From positions 1 to 64,000 of the forward strand of contig NZ_JAFGYY010000013.1 of the NCBI RefSeq assembly GCF_017491605.1: DNA of 64,000 nucleotides. Reading direction: 5' to 3'. The notes beneath the pieces were generated by a model. The model searched no databases and had not been told where the DNA came from. It was given only the letters and a program-made list of their open reading frames with translations. A program made the translations under genes and the position numbers. Below, one piece after another: positions 29,575 through 39,903 of this stretch (the first letter of the stretch is position 1; every line of letters begins with the position of its first letter). Origin of the DNA: Pseudomonas sp. 30_B. Its GTDB lineage: Bacteria; Pseudomonadota; Gammaproteobacteria; Pseudomonadales; Pseudomonadaceae.

Positions 29575-30984
29575 ATGTCGTACAAGTCGCAACAACTGAT
29601 CAAAGATCATGACGTGAAGTGGGTAGACCTGCGCTTCACCGATACCAAAGGCAAGCAGCAGCACGTCACCATGCCCGCCCGCGACGCGCTGGACGATGAC
29701 TTCTTCGAAGCCGGCAAGATGTTCGATGGCTCCTCCATCGAAGGCTGGAAGGGCATCGAAGCCTCCGACATGATCCTGCTGCCGGACGACAGCACCGCCG
29801 TGCTCGACCCGTTCACCGAAGAGCCGACCCTGATCATCGTCTGCGACATCATCGAGCCGAGCACCATGCAAGGCTACGAGCGCGACCCGCGCAACATCGC
29901 CAAGCGCGCCGAGGAATACCTGAAGTCCACCGGTATCGGTGACACCGTATTCGTAGGCCCGGAGCCGGAGTTCTTCATCTTCGACGAAGTGAAGTTCAAG
30001 TCCGACATCTCCGGCTCGATGTTCAAGATCTTCTCCGAGCAGGCCTCCTGGAACACCGACGCTGACATCGAGTCGGGCAACAAGGGCCACCGTCCGGGCG
30101 TGAAGGGCGGCTACTTCCCGGTACCGCCGGTCGACCACGACCACGAAATCCGTACCGCCATGTGTAACGCCATGGAGGAAATGGGCCTGGTGATCGAAGT
30201 TCACCACCACGAAGTGGCCACCGCCGGCCAGAACGAGATCGGTGTGAAGTTCAACACCCTCGTTGCCAAGGCTGACGAAGTGCAGACCCTGAAGTACTGC
30301 ATCCACAACGTCGCCGATGCCTACGGCAAGACCGTGACCTTCATGCCGAAGCCGCTGTACGGCGACAACGGCTCGGGCATGCACGTTCACATGTCGATCT
30401 CCAAGGACGGCAAGAACACCTTCGCTGGCGAAGGCTATGCCGGCCTGTCCGATACCGCCCTGTACTTCATCGGCGGCATCATCAAGCACGGCAAGGCCCT
30501 GAACGGCTTCACCAACCCGGCCACCAACTCCTACAAGCGTCTGGTTCCGGGCTTCGAAGCCCCGGTAATGCTGGCCTACTCGGCTCGCAACCGTTCCGCC
30601 TCGATCCGTATCCCGTACGTATCCAGCCCGAAAGCCCGCCGCATCGAAGCGCGCTTCCCGGACCCGGCTGCCAACCCCTACCTGTGCTTCGCAGCCCTGC
30701 TGATGGCCGGTCTGGACGGCATCCAGAACAAGATTCACCCCGGCGATGCCGCCGACAAGAACCTGTACGACCTGCCGCCGGAAGAGGCGAAGGAAATCCC
30801 GCAGGTTTGCGGCAGCCTGAAAGAGGCGCTGGAAGAACTCGACAAGGGCCGTGCGTTCCTGACCAAGGGCGGCGTGTTCACCGACGAGTTCATCGATGCC
30901 TACATCGAGCTGAAGTCGGAAGAAGAAATCAAGGTGCGCACCTTCGTGCACCCGCTGGAATACGACCTGTACTACAGCGTCTGA
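29575..30984 (+). CDS. glnA: Glutamine synthetase type I
   Basis: Makes glutamine from glutamate, ammonia and ATP; a dodecamer in the cytoplasm. The 469-residue protein has the N-terminal latch ([13 protein letters not shown]), the ATP/metal motif [16 protein letters not shown], and [25 protein letters not shown]. The adenylylation site is Tyr398 in [10 protein letters not shown], so activity should be controlled by GlnE. GGAGGACAGC precedes the ATG. Transcription is expected from the sigma-54/NtrC promoter; a strong terminator follows, so it is monocistronic and not linked directly to ntrBC. Confidence 0.97.
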   Translation: MSYKSQQLIKDHDVKWVDLRFTDTKGKQQHVTMPARDALDDDFFEAGKMFDGSSIEGWKGIEASDMILLPDDSTAVLDPFTEEPTLIIVCDIIEPSTMQGYERDPRNIAKRAEEYLKSTGIGDTVFVGPEPEFFIFDEVKFKSDISGSMFKIFSEQASWNTDADIESGNKGHRPGVKGGYFPVPPVDHDHEIRTAMCNAMEEMGLVIEVHHHEVATAGQNEIGVKFNTLVAKADEVQTLKYCIHNVADAYGKTVTFMPKPLYGDNGSGMHVHMSISKDGKNTFAGEGYAGLSDTALYFIGGIIKHGKALNGFTNPATNSYKRLVPGFEAPVMLAYSARNRSASIRIPYVSSPKARRIEARFPDPAANPYLCFAALLMAGLDGIQNKIHPGDAADKNLYDLPPEEAKEIPQVCGSLKEALEELDKGRAFLTKGGVFTDEFIDAYIELKSEEEIKVRTFVHPLEYDLYYSV

Positions 30985-31015
30985 TCCACGAATACCTATA
31001 AATAGCGTCAGCATT

Positions 31016-31042
31016 AAGGCCTCCTTCGGGAGGCCTTTTTTA
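31016..31042 (+). terminator. Intrinsic terminator of glnA
   Basis: AAGGCCTCC - TTCG - GGAGGCCTT followed by a T-run. Confidence 0.92.
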
Positions 31043-31065
31043 TTGCCGCGCCATGCACCGCCTCT

Positions 31066-31142
31066 GTAGGAGCGAGCTTGCTCGCGAACCGCCAAGCACC
31101 GGTGCTGCCGGGGAATCTGTTCGCGAGCAAGCTCGCTCCTAC
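31066..31142. repeat. REP inverted pair (family A)
   Basis: Arms at 31066-31088 and 31120-31142, directly behind the glnA terminator and before the convergent TPR gene. Confidence 0.85.
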
Positions 31143-31182
31143 GAAAAGCAGCGCTATGGCAGTTTACCGAGGCTCGCCGGCC

Positions 31183-32454
31183 TCAGAGCAGCTTGTAGCG
31201 AATCCCCAACTGACCCTCACGAACTCTCTGCCCATAGCGCGCCGGTAGGTGCGCACTGAGCGTCCTCTGCCGGACCACGCCTTCATAGCTGCAGATTTCA
31301 CGCTGCTCGACATCCTTGTGGTGCAACACCCAGGTCACGCAGGTGCCGTCGGCGGCGTCGATGGGCATATTGAAATAGGTAGCCCCTTCCGCCGCACCGA
31401 CGTGGGACGCCGCCGGCACGATGCCGCCGGGGAAGGGACGCGCGTCGAGGAAGCCGAACTGCGAGTCGTGCTGCAACAGGCTCTGCCGGGCATAAGGCCA
31501 GACACAGGAACGCAGAAAATACTGATCGGCGAAGTGCTCCGAGACCACCGGTTGGGCGAGGAAGTTCTCCATCAGCGGGCGCATCGGCGGCAGTGCACCG
31601 GCGCAGACACCCCACATCCCGGCGAGGATCAGCTCGGTATGGGTGGCGAAGTCGCGCATCACATGGAAGCGCTCGCCGCCGTCGATCCACTCCTGCACGG
31701 CCTCCGCCTCGCGCGGGCTGATGACCGAGTCGGCATCGCGGAAGATCACCCGGTGCACGTCCGGCAGGTCGTAGGCGAGGAAGCGCCACATCGGGCCGGG
31801 AGCGTTGAGCAACCGTGTATCGGTCACCGCGATCACCCGGCCGCCTTGGCGTAGCCGCTCGATGACGCGCGCCGGAACGCTGCCATCGACGAAGAACACG
31901 CAGCGCCAGTGGGGATAGACCGCCGGCTGCTCCAGCACGTTGAGGATCGCGGTCTCGCAGTACTTGGGGTTAGCACCGAACAGGGAGAAGGCGATCAGGT
32001 TGTTCTCGCGAGTCTGCGCGCTGGGTGCCGACGGCAGCGGCGCGGCGAGCACGTCATGGGGCAGCACGGGCGCTGCGCCAAACCTTTCGTCGCGCAGGCG
32101 CAGGGCGGCCAAGCCCCAGCGACGCACCTCTTCGGCGTTCTGCTTGACACCCCAGGCGTGGGCCAGCGCATCGTAGATCGCCAGGCCGTTGCCCTTGGCC
32201 TTCAGCGCCCGCTGTGCGTACCGGATGGCGTCGTCCCACTGTTCGAGCTTGATGCTGTAGACCGCCGCATCCATCCATGGCACCGCGTGCTGCGGCGCCA
32301 TACGCTGGGCCTGCTGCGCACATTGCAGCGCCGCACGGTAGTCGCCACGGGCGCTCGCCGCACTGGCCTTGTCGCCCAGCGCGGTCAGCGCGGCATTGAG
32401 CTGCTGCAGGTTGGTGCCGCCGGCCTGGCGGGGAATCCTGGGTTTCATTGCCAT
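31183..32454 (-). CDS. TPR protein with a glycosyltransferase-like domain
   Basis: A 423-residue soluble protein. Residues about 15-125 form three tetratricopeptide repeats (ARGDYRAALQCAQQAQRMAP, IRYAQRALKAKGNG, EEVRRWGLAALRLRDE). Residues about 145-400 look like a GT-A nucleotide-sugar transferase: NLIAFSLFGANPKYCETAILNV, the DxD-like VIFRDADSVISPREAEAV, and FADQYFLRSCVWP. Similar C-terminal halves occur in proteins that modify glycans or flagellin, but the acceptor here is unknown. There is no signal peptide. The first of two close ATGs is kept; GAGG supports either. Confidence 0.65.
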   Translation of the reverse strand: MAMKPRIPRQAGGTNLQQLNAALTALGDKASAASARGDYRAALQCAQQAQRMAPQHAVPWMDAAVYSIKLEQWDDAIRYAQRALKAKGNGLAIYDALAHAWGVKQNAEEVRRWGLAALRLRDERFGAAPVLPHDVLAAPLPSAPSAQTRENNLIAFSLFGANPKYCETAILNVLEQPAVYPHWRCVFFVDGSVPARVIERLRQGGRVIAVTDTRLLNAPGPMWRFLAYDLPDVHRVIFRDADSVISPREAEAVQEWIDGGERFHVMRDFATHTELILAGMWGVCAGALPPMRPLMENFLAQPVVSEHFADQYFLRSCVWPYARQSLLQHDSQFGFLDARPFPGGIVPAASHVGAAEGATYFNMPIDAADGTCVTWVLHHKDVEQREICSYEGVVRQRTLSAHLPARYGQRVREGQLGIRYKLL

Positions 32455-32555
32455 TGCGCCTCGCTCATTCGGAGAATGGCGAGCACTCTATTGCGCCAGG
32501 ACTGACGCCCCCATCAGAGAAAACTGATGAGCCTTACAGGGATGACTGAAGCCGG

Positions 32556-34745
32556 TCAGCCGCGCGCCGGATCTTCGCGCTCACCGCCCTCCTCGCGCGA
32601 GCTCGGCGGCCGGGTCAGTTGCACGTTCAGGCGCGGCATCGATAGCTCCAGGCCAGCCTTGTCCAGCCTCTGGCGCAGGCGCAGGTTGAAGGCGCGCTGC
32701 ACCTCCCACTGGCGAATCGGCGCGGTCTTCAGGCGGAAGCGGAGGATCGCCTGGCCGTTGTCGAAGCTCTCCACGCCCTGCATCTCCAGGGCCGACCACA
32801 TGGCGCGGCTGATGGTGCGGTCGCCGCGCAGGTCGCGGGTGACTTCGTGGACCAGCGTCACCGCATCGTCGATCGGCATGCTGGCCGGCACCGGCCAGCG
32901 GAACATCGCGTAGCCGAATTCCCGCGAGTAGTTCTTGATGCTCTTGATCTCGCTGAAGGGGATGGTGTGCACCACGCCGTCCAGGTCGCGCAGGCGCACG
33001 GTGCGGATAGTCAGGCCCTCGACGGTGCCCAGGTGGCCGCCGACGTCCACGTAGTCGTCGATGGACAGCGAGTCCTCGATGATGATGAACAGGCCGGTGA
33101 TCAGGTCCGCCACCAGCGACTGCGCGCCAAAACCGATGGCCAGGCCGATGACGCCCGCGCCCGCCAGCAGCGGCGTGACGTTCATGCCCATGTTGGCCAG
33201 GGCGACGATCAGCGCGATCACCGCGATGGTCACGAAGAGCACGTTGCGGATCAGCGGCAGCATGGTCAGCGCACGGGTATTGGTGCGGTTCTTGCCGCCC
33301 AGCCCGAGGCTGTGCTGGACCGCCGTGTCGGCGAGAATCCACACCAGCCAGGCCACCAGCAGGGTGGTGCTGAAGCTGATCAGCTTGAGGCTGATGGCCG
33401 AGCCGTCGCCCTCGGTGAAGCGGATCAGCGACATGCCCCAGACGCGCAGGCCGATCTCGAGGAACACCAGGAGGTTGGCGATGTGCAGCAGGGTGTAGGC
33501 GAAGTTCTGCAGCTGTTCGACATAGGGCGCGCTGCGCCGGCTGCCATGCCGCGAGGAGCGCAGGTGGGCGCGGCGAATCAGGCCGTTGACGGTCATCGCC
33601 ACCACCGCGACCAACGCGCACAGCAGCGCACGGCGCAGGGCGTAGGTGCTGTCGCCGGCGGTGACCACGGTGGCGAACAGGGAAATCCCCACCAGCACCA
33701 GTACCGGCAGGAACCACAGCGAGCCCACCAGCTCGACCAGATCATGCAGGCCGCGACGCTTGATCCGGCGCTCCAGCGGCTGGTTGCGGATCAGGTGGGC
33801 GATCGGCCGGCGGAACTGCAGGACGAACAACGCGGTGCACAGGGCCGCGAAGATGTTCGCCAGCGAGCCGACGCACAGTGCCGTGCTCTGGCCCAGGCTT
33901 TCCACCACGCGCGGGTCATGCATGATCTCGCCCAGCGAGGCCAGGCTGCCGATCAGCCACAACGGGCGGAAGGCGCGGCGCCGCAGGATGTCCAGCGCAC
34001 GCATGCGGTGCGGGCCGCTGAGCAGCGACAGGGAGATCACGCACAAGGCGGAGAACAGCGTGCCGCAGACCAGCACGTAGGCCATCACCATCGCCAGCAG
34101 TTTGCCCAGGGAGCTGGGCAGCACCACCGACAGGTAGAGGGTGATCAGGAACGCCACCAGCCAGGGGCCGAGCTTGCGCAGGGCGAACAGCAGCAGGTCG
34201 CGGGTCTTGGGATGCTGCGGCAGCTCGTTGGCCAGGCCGAAGCGCTCCTGCATGCGCTTCGCCACCCAGCGCAGCCCCAGGGCCACGCAGGCCCAGAGCA
34301 GGGTCACGAGGAAGAAGTCGAAGAGCATCCCCGACCATTCCTGCCAGGACGGGATGCGGGTTTCCAGCTCGTCGCGGGCCTGGCCGAACAGCGACGTCCA
34401 GCGCAGCACCGGGCTGTTCTCGCCTTCGAACTGCTTCTCCAGGCTGCCCAGGGTGTCGCCGATCAGGCCCAGTACGCCGCCCTGCTCGTCCGCGCTTTTC
34501 TTGCTCGCATCGCGCAGCTGCTTGAGCTTCTTCAGCAGATCGGCCCGCTGCTGGTCGTTCTCCAGCGTCTTGATGACCTGGTCCAGCGACTGCTGCAGCT
34601 GCGCATCGCTGACCTTGTCGCCGCCACCCGTCACGCTGGCCAGCGGCCCCGGCAGCGCTGCCTGCGCAGGCACCGCGAGCAGGCCGGAGCCCAGGCAGCA
34701 CAGCAGCAGGCACAAGCGGAAACAGGAACGCAGCAGGTCAGTCAC
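32556..34745 (-). CDS. Large MscS-family mechanosensitive channel (YbiO-like)
   Basis: A 729-residue inner-membrane channel that opens on hypo-osmotic shock. A signal peptide (cut near VPAQA), a periplasmic coiled-coil region (residues about 40-110) and about eight extra helices precede the MscS core. The pore helix is LLAGAGVIGLAIGFGAQSLVADLITG with the Gly/Ala packing pattern, followed by the beta domain (DYVDVGGHLGTVEGLTIRT). The architecture resembles E. coli YbiO rather than MscS or MscK. GTG at 34745 is preferred because AGGGG lies 7 bases before it; another GTG is 6 bases upstream. Confidence 0.88.
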   Translation of the reverse strand: MTDLLRSCFRLCLLLCCLGSGLLAVPAQAALPGPLASVTGGGDKVSDAQLQQSLDQVIKTLENDQQRADLLKKLKQLRDASKKSADEQGGVLGLIGDTLGSLEKQFEGENSPVLRWTSLFGQARDELETRIPSWQEWSGMLFDFFLVTLLWACVALGLRWVAKRMQERFGLANELPQHPKTRDLLLFALRKLGPWLVAFLITLYLSVVLPSSLGKLLAMVMAYVLVCGTLFSALCVISLSLLSGPHRMRALDILRRRAFRPLWLIGSLASLGEIMHDPRVVESLGQSTALCVGSLANIFAALCTALFVLQFRRPIAHLIRNQPLERRIKRRGLHDLVELVGSLWFLPVLVLVGISLFATVVTAGDSTYALRRALLCALVAVVAMTVNGLIRRAHLRSSRHGSRRSAPYVEQLQNFAYTLLHIANLLVFLEIGLRVWGMSLIRFTEGDGSAISLKLISFSTTLLVAWLVWILADTAVQHSLGLGGKNRTNTRALTMLPLIRNVLFVTIAVIALIVALANMGMNVTPLLAGAGVIGLAIGFGAQSLVADLITGLFIIIEDSLSIDDYVDVGGHLGTVEGLTIRTVRLRDLDGVVHTIPFSEIKSIKNYSREFGYAMFRWPVPASMPIDDAVTLVHEVTRDLRGDRTISRAMWSALEMQGVESFDNGQAILRFRLKTAPIRQWEVQRAFNLRLRQRLDKAGLELSMPRLNVQLTRPPSSREEGGEREDPARG

Positions 34746-34799
34746 GGGCACACCCCTGGGCAGATAAAGGAACGCTCGCCGGCATCATACAGAGGACTC

Positions 34800-34998
34800 A
34801 GAGCCTGTTTACGATCTTGCGAGCTAGGGTAGAACAAGGCGCAACGACCAACGGGAGTAACAGCCGAAGGCTGGCCCGAAGGGTGAGCGCCAGCGAATCA
34901 AACAGGCGAGGACGCGGAGTTTACGAGCTGTAAATGAGCAGTCCTCGCCTGTTTTTAACGCAGTTATACCGACGCGCAGCAGATCGTAAACAGGCTCT
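34800..34998. repeat. 199-bp element with nested inverted repeats
   Basis: The ends are an exact 18-base inverted repeat: AGAGCCTGTTTACGATCT (34800-34817) and its complement (34981-34998). Inside, AAACAGGCGAGGAC (34900-34913) pairs exactly with 34941-34954. There is no open frame of interest. The structure is that of a non-autonomous, MITE-like or REP-like dispersed element; similar sequences with AACGCAGTTATACCGACGCG occur in other Pseudomonas genomes as far as I recall. It fills most of the 400-base gap before the DUF4124 genes. Confidence 0.7.
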
Positions 34999-35144
34999 CG
35001 GCCGGCAATGGACTGCGGTGCTGCATGAAAGGTCCGTCGGCGAGCGACAGCGCACATTCTGAGCTGCCATGCTGAATCACAATAGGCAACTTGCCAGCCG
35101 TCGTCGGCAATGCAAGGCTTGGCATGACCATCCGGAGATCGCCC

Positions 35145-35699
35145 ATGCGCCTGATCCTCACCGCCCTGTTGCTCGCCGCCGCGCTGCCGGCCAGTGCGCA
35201 GATCTACAAGTACACCGATGCCAACGGCAATACGGTATTCACCAACCAGCCGCCAGGCAACGTCGGCGCGCAGCCGGTCGAGCTGCCCCCGACCAATACC
35301 GTCGCCCCGCAGGCGCCGGTGAATACCGACACCGGGAACAACGACGGCAACACCGCCCAGGAGCAGAACGCCTACACCATCCTGGCGCTGAGCAACCTGC
35401 CCAACGACGAAGCCCTGCGCGCCAACAACGGCACCTTCGTCGTCGATGTCGTGGTGCAGCCGGCACTGGCCATGGACCACCAGCTGCAGCTGCTGCTCGA
35501 CGGCCAGCCCTACGGTGCACCGACCCAGAACACCAGCATCACCCTGGAAAACCTCGAACGTGGCGATCACACGCTCGCCGTCGAAGTCGTGCAGGGCAGC
35601 CGGGTGATCCAGACCAGCGCAACGGCCAGCTTCACCCTGCAGCGCATCAGCACCAACAGCCCGCAACGGCCCCAGGTCTCCCCCAGGACGGGCGGCTGA
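35145..35699 (+). CDS. DUF4124 domain envelope protein (first of a pair)
   Basis: A 184-residue secreted or periplasmic protein. The signal peptide (MRLILTALLLAAALPASA) is followed immediately by the DUF4124 motif IYKYTDANGNTVFTNQPP, then a flexible Pro/Asn/Thr-rich linker and a C-terminal beta-sandwich-like domain (LQLLLDGQPYGAPTQNTSITLENLERGDHTLAVEVV). GGAG precedes the ATG at 35145. It is only 2 bases from the next gene, a diverged copy with the same domain order. Function unknown; both precede ntrB in the same direction. Confidence 0.8.
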   Translation: MRLILTALLLAAALPASAQIYKYTDANGNTVFTNQPPGNVGAQPVELPPTNTVAPQAPVNTDTGNNDGNTAQEQNAYTILALSNLPNDEALRANNGTFVVDVVVQPALAMDHQLQLLLDGQPYGAPTQNTSITLENLERGDHTLAVEVVQGSRVIQTSATASFTLQRISTNSPQRPQVSPRTGG

Positions 35700-35701
35700 G
35701 C

Positions 35702-36289
35702 ATGCGTCAGCTGGCGTCCCTCGTATTATCGGCCCTGCTGTCGGCGCTGGCCTGCCAGCCGGCCAGCGCCGAGGTCTACACCTACATCGACAAGGACGGC
35801 AACCGCGTCTTCACCGACCAGCCCGCGCGCGGCAACGCGCAGAAACTGCAGCTCGCGCCGCCCAACGCCATGCCCAACCAGCCCGGCGTGCGCATGCCGC
35901 CCCCGCTCTATGCGCCCACCACGCCCGCCTTGCCTCCGGGTCCGCCGGCGTACCAGCTGCTGCGCATCCTGGTACCGGAGCCCGACTCCACCATCCGCGC
36001 CAATGACGGAGCCCTGATCGTATCCGCCACCAGCGACCCCGCCCTGCTGCCCGGGCACCTGTACCGCCTGCTGCTCGACGGCAAGCCGGTGGGCGAGCCT
36101 GGCCGCAGCCCGGTGTTCCCGCTGTACAACGTCGAGCGCGGTACGCACCAGCTGTCGGTGGAGATCATCGATACCCTGGGTCGCACCATCGAACAGACAC
36201 CGAACCAGCCCTTCCATATGTTCCGCGTTTCGGTAGCCGAATCGGCGCCGCTGGACACCACTCACCCGCTCAGCGCCGCCAGCCATTGA
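35702..36289 (+). CDS. DUF4124 domain envelope protein (second of a pair)
   Basis: A 195-residue paralogue of the preceding product. Signal peptide MRQLASLVLSALLSALACQPASA, DUF4124 motif VYTYIDKDGNRVFTDQPARG, a Pro-rich linker (MPPPLYAPTTPALPPGPPA), and the same C-terminal domain (YRLLLDGKPVGEPGRSPVFPLYNVERGTHQ has the matching LLLDG and ERGxH positions). The tandem order and tiny spacing point to duplication and co-translation. Possible links to cell-wall or nitrogen regulation are not supported beyond proximity. Confidence 0.8.
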   Translation: MRQLASLVLSALLSALACQPASAEVYTYIDKDGNRVFTDQPARGNAQKLQLAPPNAMPNQPGVRMPPPLYAPTTPALPPGPPAYQLLRILVPEPDSTIRANDGALIVSATSDPALLPGHLYRLLLDGKPVGEPGRSPVFPLYNVERGTHQLSVEIIDTLGRTIEQTPNQPFHMFRVSVAESAPLDTTHPLSAASH

Positions 36290-36313
36290 CGGCGGCGGGC
36301 ACCCCGGCACAAA

Positions 36314-36354
36314 TGCACCATATCGGTGCGCCAGGCTGCACCACTTTCTATACT
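36314..36354 (+). promoter_or_regulatory. ntrB promoter region with NtrC site
   Basis: TGCACCATATCGGTGCG (36314-36330) is a near-palindromic NtrC site. A TATACT -10 hexamer lies at 36349-36354, so the site covers the -35 region. This arrangement would give autorepression of ntrBC by NtrC from a sigma-70 promoter, as known for glnL in enteric bacteria. No sigma-54 element is visible here. Confidence 0.55.
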
Positions 36355-36496
36355 CTCCCCATTTCAGGTCACTCCCGCCGGCTGGACTGACCCTCTGCGC
36401 CGTGCAAACCGGCGCCAGGCGCCGAAATACGCGACCTTCCGCAGCCTGGTTTGTTTCTTGCATTTTCCCGCACAGTCTTGGGACATCTCTTACACC

Positions 36497-37573
36497 ATGC
36501 CTACAGAAACCCAGCTCCGCCTGTTGCTCGACAACCTCACCACGGCGGTGATCCTGCTCAATGCCGAGTTGCGCCTGGAGTACATGAACCCGGCGGCGGA
36601 GATGCTCCTGGCGGTCAGCGGGCAACGCAGCCATGGCCAGTTCATCAGCGAGCTGTTCACCGAATCCCCCGAGGCGCTGCACTCGCTGCGCCAGGCGGTG
36701 GAAGAGGCGCACCCCTTCACCAAGCGCGAAGCGACCCTGACCTCGCTGACCGGCCAGAGCATCACCGTGGACTACGCGGTGACGCCGATCCTCAATCGCC
36801 GCGAGACCCTGCTGCTGCTGGAGGTCCACCCGCGCGACCGGCTGATGCGGATCACCAAGGAGGAAGCGCAGCTGTCCAAGCAGGAGACCACCAAACTGCT
36901 GGTGCGCGGCCTGGCCCATGAGATCAAGAATCCGCTGGGCGGAATTCGCGGCGCGGCGCAGCTGCTTTCCCGGGAGTTGCCGGACGAATCGCTCAAGGAC
37001 TACACCAACGTCATCATCGAAGAGGCCGACCGCCTGCGGAACCTGGTGGACCGCATGCTGGGCTCGAACAAGCTGCCGCAGCTCTCGGTCACCAACGTCC
37101 ACGAGATACTGGAGCGCGTCTGCAGCCTGGTGGAAGCCGAAACCCAGGGCAGCATCCCGCTGGTGCGCGACTACGACCCGAGCATCCCCGACCTGCTGCT
37201 CGACAAGGAGCAGATGATCCAGGCGGTGCTCAACATCGTGCGCAACGCCATGCAGGCGATCGCCTCGCAGAACGAACTCAAGCTGGGCCGCATCACCCTG
37301 CGCACCCGCACCCTGCGCCAGTTCACCATCGGCCACACCCGTCATCGCCTGGTGTGCAAGGTGGAGATCATCGACAACGGCCCGGGCATTCCGGCCGAAC
37401 TGCAGGACACCATCTTCTATCCCATGGTCAGCGGCCGTGCCGACGGCACCGGGCTTGGCCTGGCCATCACCCAGAACATCATCAGCCAGCACCAGGGCTT
37501 GATCGAATGCGAGAGCCACCCCGGCCACACCGTATTCAGTCTGTTCCTGCCCCTGGAACGAGGAGTCCATTGA
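36497..37573 (+). CDS. ntrB: Nitrogen regulation sensor kinase NtrB
   Basis: A 358-residue cytoplasmic histidine kinase. An N-terminal PAS domain (about 5-115) is followed by the dimerisation/phosphoacceptor helix with His141 in GLAHEIKNPLGGIRGAAQ. The HATPase domain has the N-box NIVRNAMQAI, G1 IIDNGPGIP, and G2 GTGLGLAI. It phosphorylates or dephosphorylates NtrC in response to PII (GlnB/GlnK). There is no membrane segment. The start at 36497 gives the usual N terminus; the ribosome site GGGA is distant. ntrC follows after 2 bases. Confidence 0.95.
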   Translation: MPTETQLRLLLDNLTTAVILLNAELRLEYMNPAAEMLLAVSGQRSHGQFISELFTESPEALHSLRQAVEEAHPFTKREATLTSLTGQSITVDYAVTPILNRRETLLLLEVHPRDRLMRITKEEAQLSKQETTKLLVRGLAHEIKNPLGGIRGAAQLLSRELPDESLKDYTNVIIEEADRLRNLVDRMLGSNKLPQLSVTNVHEILERVCSLVEAETQGSIPLVRDYDPSIPDLLLDKEQMIQAVLNIVRNAMQAIASQNELKLGRITLRTRTLRQFTIGHTRHRLVCKVEIIDNGPGIPAELQDTIFYPMVSGRADGTGLGLAITQNIISQHQGLIECESHPGHTVFSLFLPLERGVH

Positions 37574-37575
37574 CC

Positions 37576-39006
<1,431 letters not shown>

Positions 39007-39018
39007 GGTCCTGCGATT

Positions 39019-39046
39019 AAAAAGGGGCCGGAAGGCCCCTTTTTTC
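39019..39046 (+). terminator. Intrinsic terminator of ntrBC
   Basis: AAAAGGGGCC - GGAA - GGCCCCTTTTTTC, 12 bases after the ntrC stop. Confidence 0.9.
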
Positions 39047-39081
39047 TTGCATCACCGTGAGCGCCGTGCCGGCTTTAGCCA

Positions 39082-39142
39082 ATCGCGGACAGAGTCCGCT
39101 CCTACGCTCGAATCGGGTGTAGGAGCGGGCCATGCCCGCGAT
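39082..39142. repeat. REP pair (family B variants)
   Basis: ATCGCGGACAGAGTCCGCTC (39082-39105) and GTAGGAGCGGGCCATGCCCG (39119-39142) are inverted arms only 13 bases apart. The inner palindromes differ between the two (GCGGAC / GTCCGC and GCGGGC / GCCCGC), so the pair has mixed subtypes. Confidence 0.7.
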
Positions 39143-39192
39143 CAGCGTCAGCAAGGCGCGGTCACATCCCGGCAACATCTATCCCCAAAACC

Positions 39193-39326
39193 TGTGGATA
39201 ACACTGTGCACGGAACGGGGAAGGAACGTGCTACAGCCCAGAGCACGCGCGGTCTGCGGGTTTGCGCGGTTTCTGTGCAGGAATTTCGCGCTTGCCCACA
39301 ACCACTGTGCGCCTGCCTGTGGATAA
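39193..39326. other. Two perfect DnaA boxes in a convergent intergenic region
   Basis: TGTGGATAA occurs at 39193-39201 and 39318-39326; on the minus strand both read TTATCCACA, the strongest DnaA box. They are 125 bases apart, between ntrC and trmL, which converge, so this is not a promoter region. TTGCCCACAAC just before the second box is a possible weaker copy. I see no gene here. The role, if any, in DnaA titration or reactivation is not known. Confidence 0.55.
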
Positions 39327-39389
39327 GCCTTGGACAAGCCGCTGCGCTCCGCGCCCGACGCGGCTTTGCGCGGATCGATCAGAAAACGC

Positions 39390-39851
39390 TCAGTCCATGG
39401 CGAAGCCGTGCTGACGCCAGGCCTCGTAGACCGTCACCGCCACGGTGTTGGACAGGTTCAGGCTGCGGCAGCCGGGCCGCATCGGCAGGCGCACGCGCTG
39501 CCCCGGCGGCAGGGCATCGCGCACCTCTTCCGGCAGGCCACGGCTTTCCGGGCCGAACAGGAAGGCGTCGCCACGCTCGTAAGCCACTTCGTGGAACGGC
39601 TGCGAGCCCTTGGTGGTGAAGGCGAACAGACGCGGCTGGCCGAGTTGTTCCAGGCACTCCTCCAGGGTCGCGTAGCGGCGCACGCTGGCATACTCGTGGT
39701 AATCCAGCCCGGCGCGGCGCAAGCGCTTGTCGTCCAGCTCGAAGCCCAGCGGCTCGATCAGGTGCAGGCTGCAGCCCGCATTGGCGCACAGCCTGATAAT
39801 GTTGCCGGTGTTTGGGGGGATTTCCGGTTGAAAAAGGATCACGTGGAACAT
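39390..39851 (-). CDS. trmL: tRNA (cytidine/uridine-2'-O-)-methyltransferase TrmL
   Basis: A 153-residue SPOUT methyltransferase that 2'-O-methylates the wobble base 34 of certain leucine tRNAs. MFHVILFQPEIPPNTGNIIRLCANAG at the N terminus, FLFGPESRGLP in the middle and MRPGCRSLNLSNTVAVTVYEA at the C terminus build the trefoil-knot AdoMet site. A longer upstream frame exists, but ATG 39851 behind CGGAG gives the standard 153-residue form. Its start codon lies on a CATG shared with a divergent ATG. Confidence 0.94.
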   Translation of the reverse strand: MFHVILFQPEIPPNTGNIIRLCANAGCSLHLIEPLGFELDDKRLRRAGLDYHEYASVRRYATLEECLEQLGQPRLFAFTTKGSQPFHEVAYERGDAFLFGPESRGLPEEVRDALPPGQRVRLPMRPGCRSLNLSNTVAVTVYEAWRQHGFAMD

Positions 39852-39903
39852 GCAGCGCTCCGAGCCTGAGAACGGCGGGCATTCTACTCCCGCGCAGGCG
39901 CAA

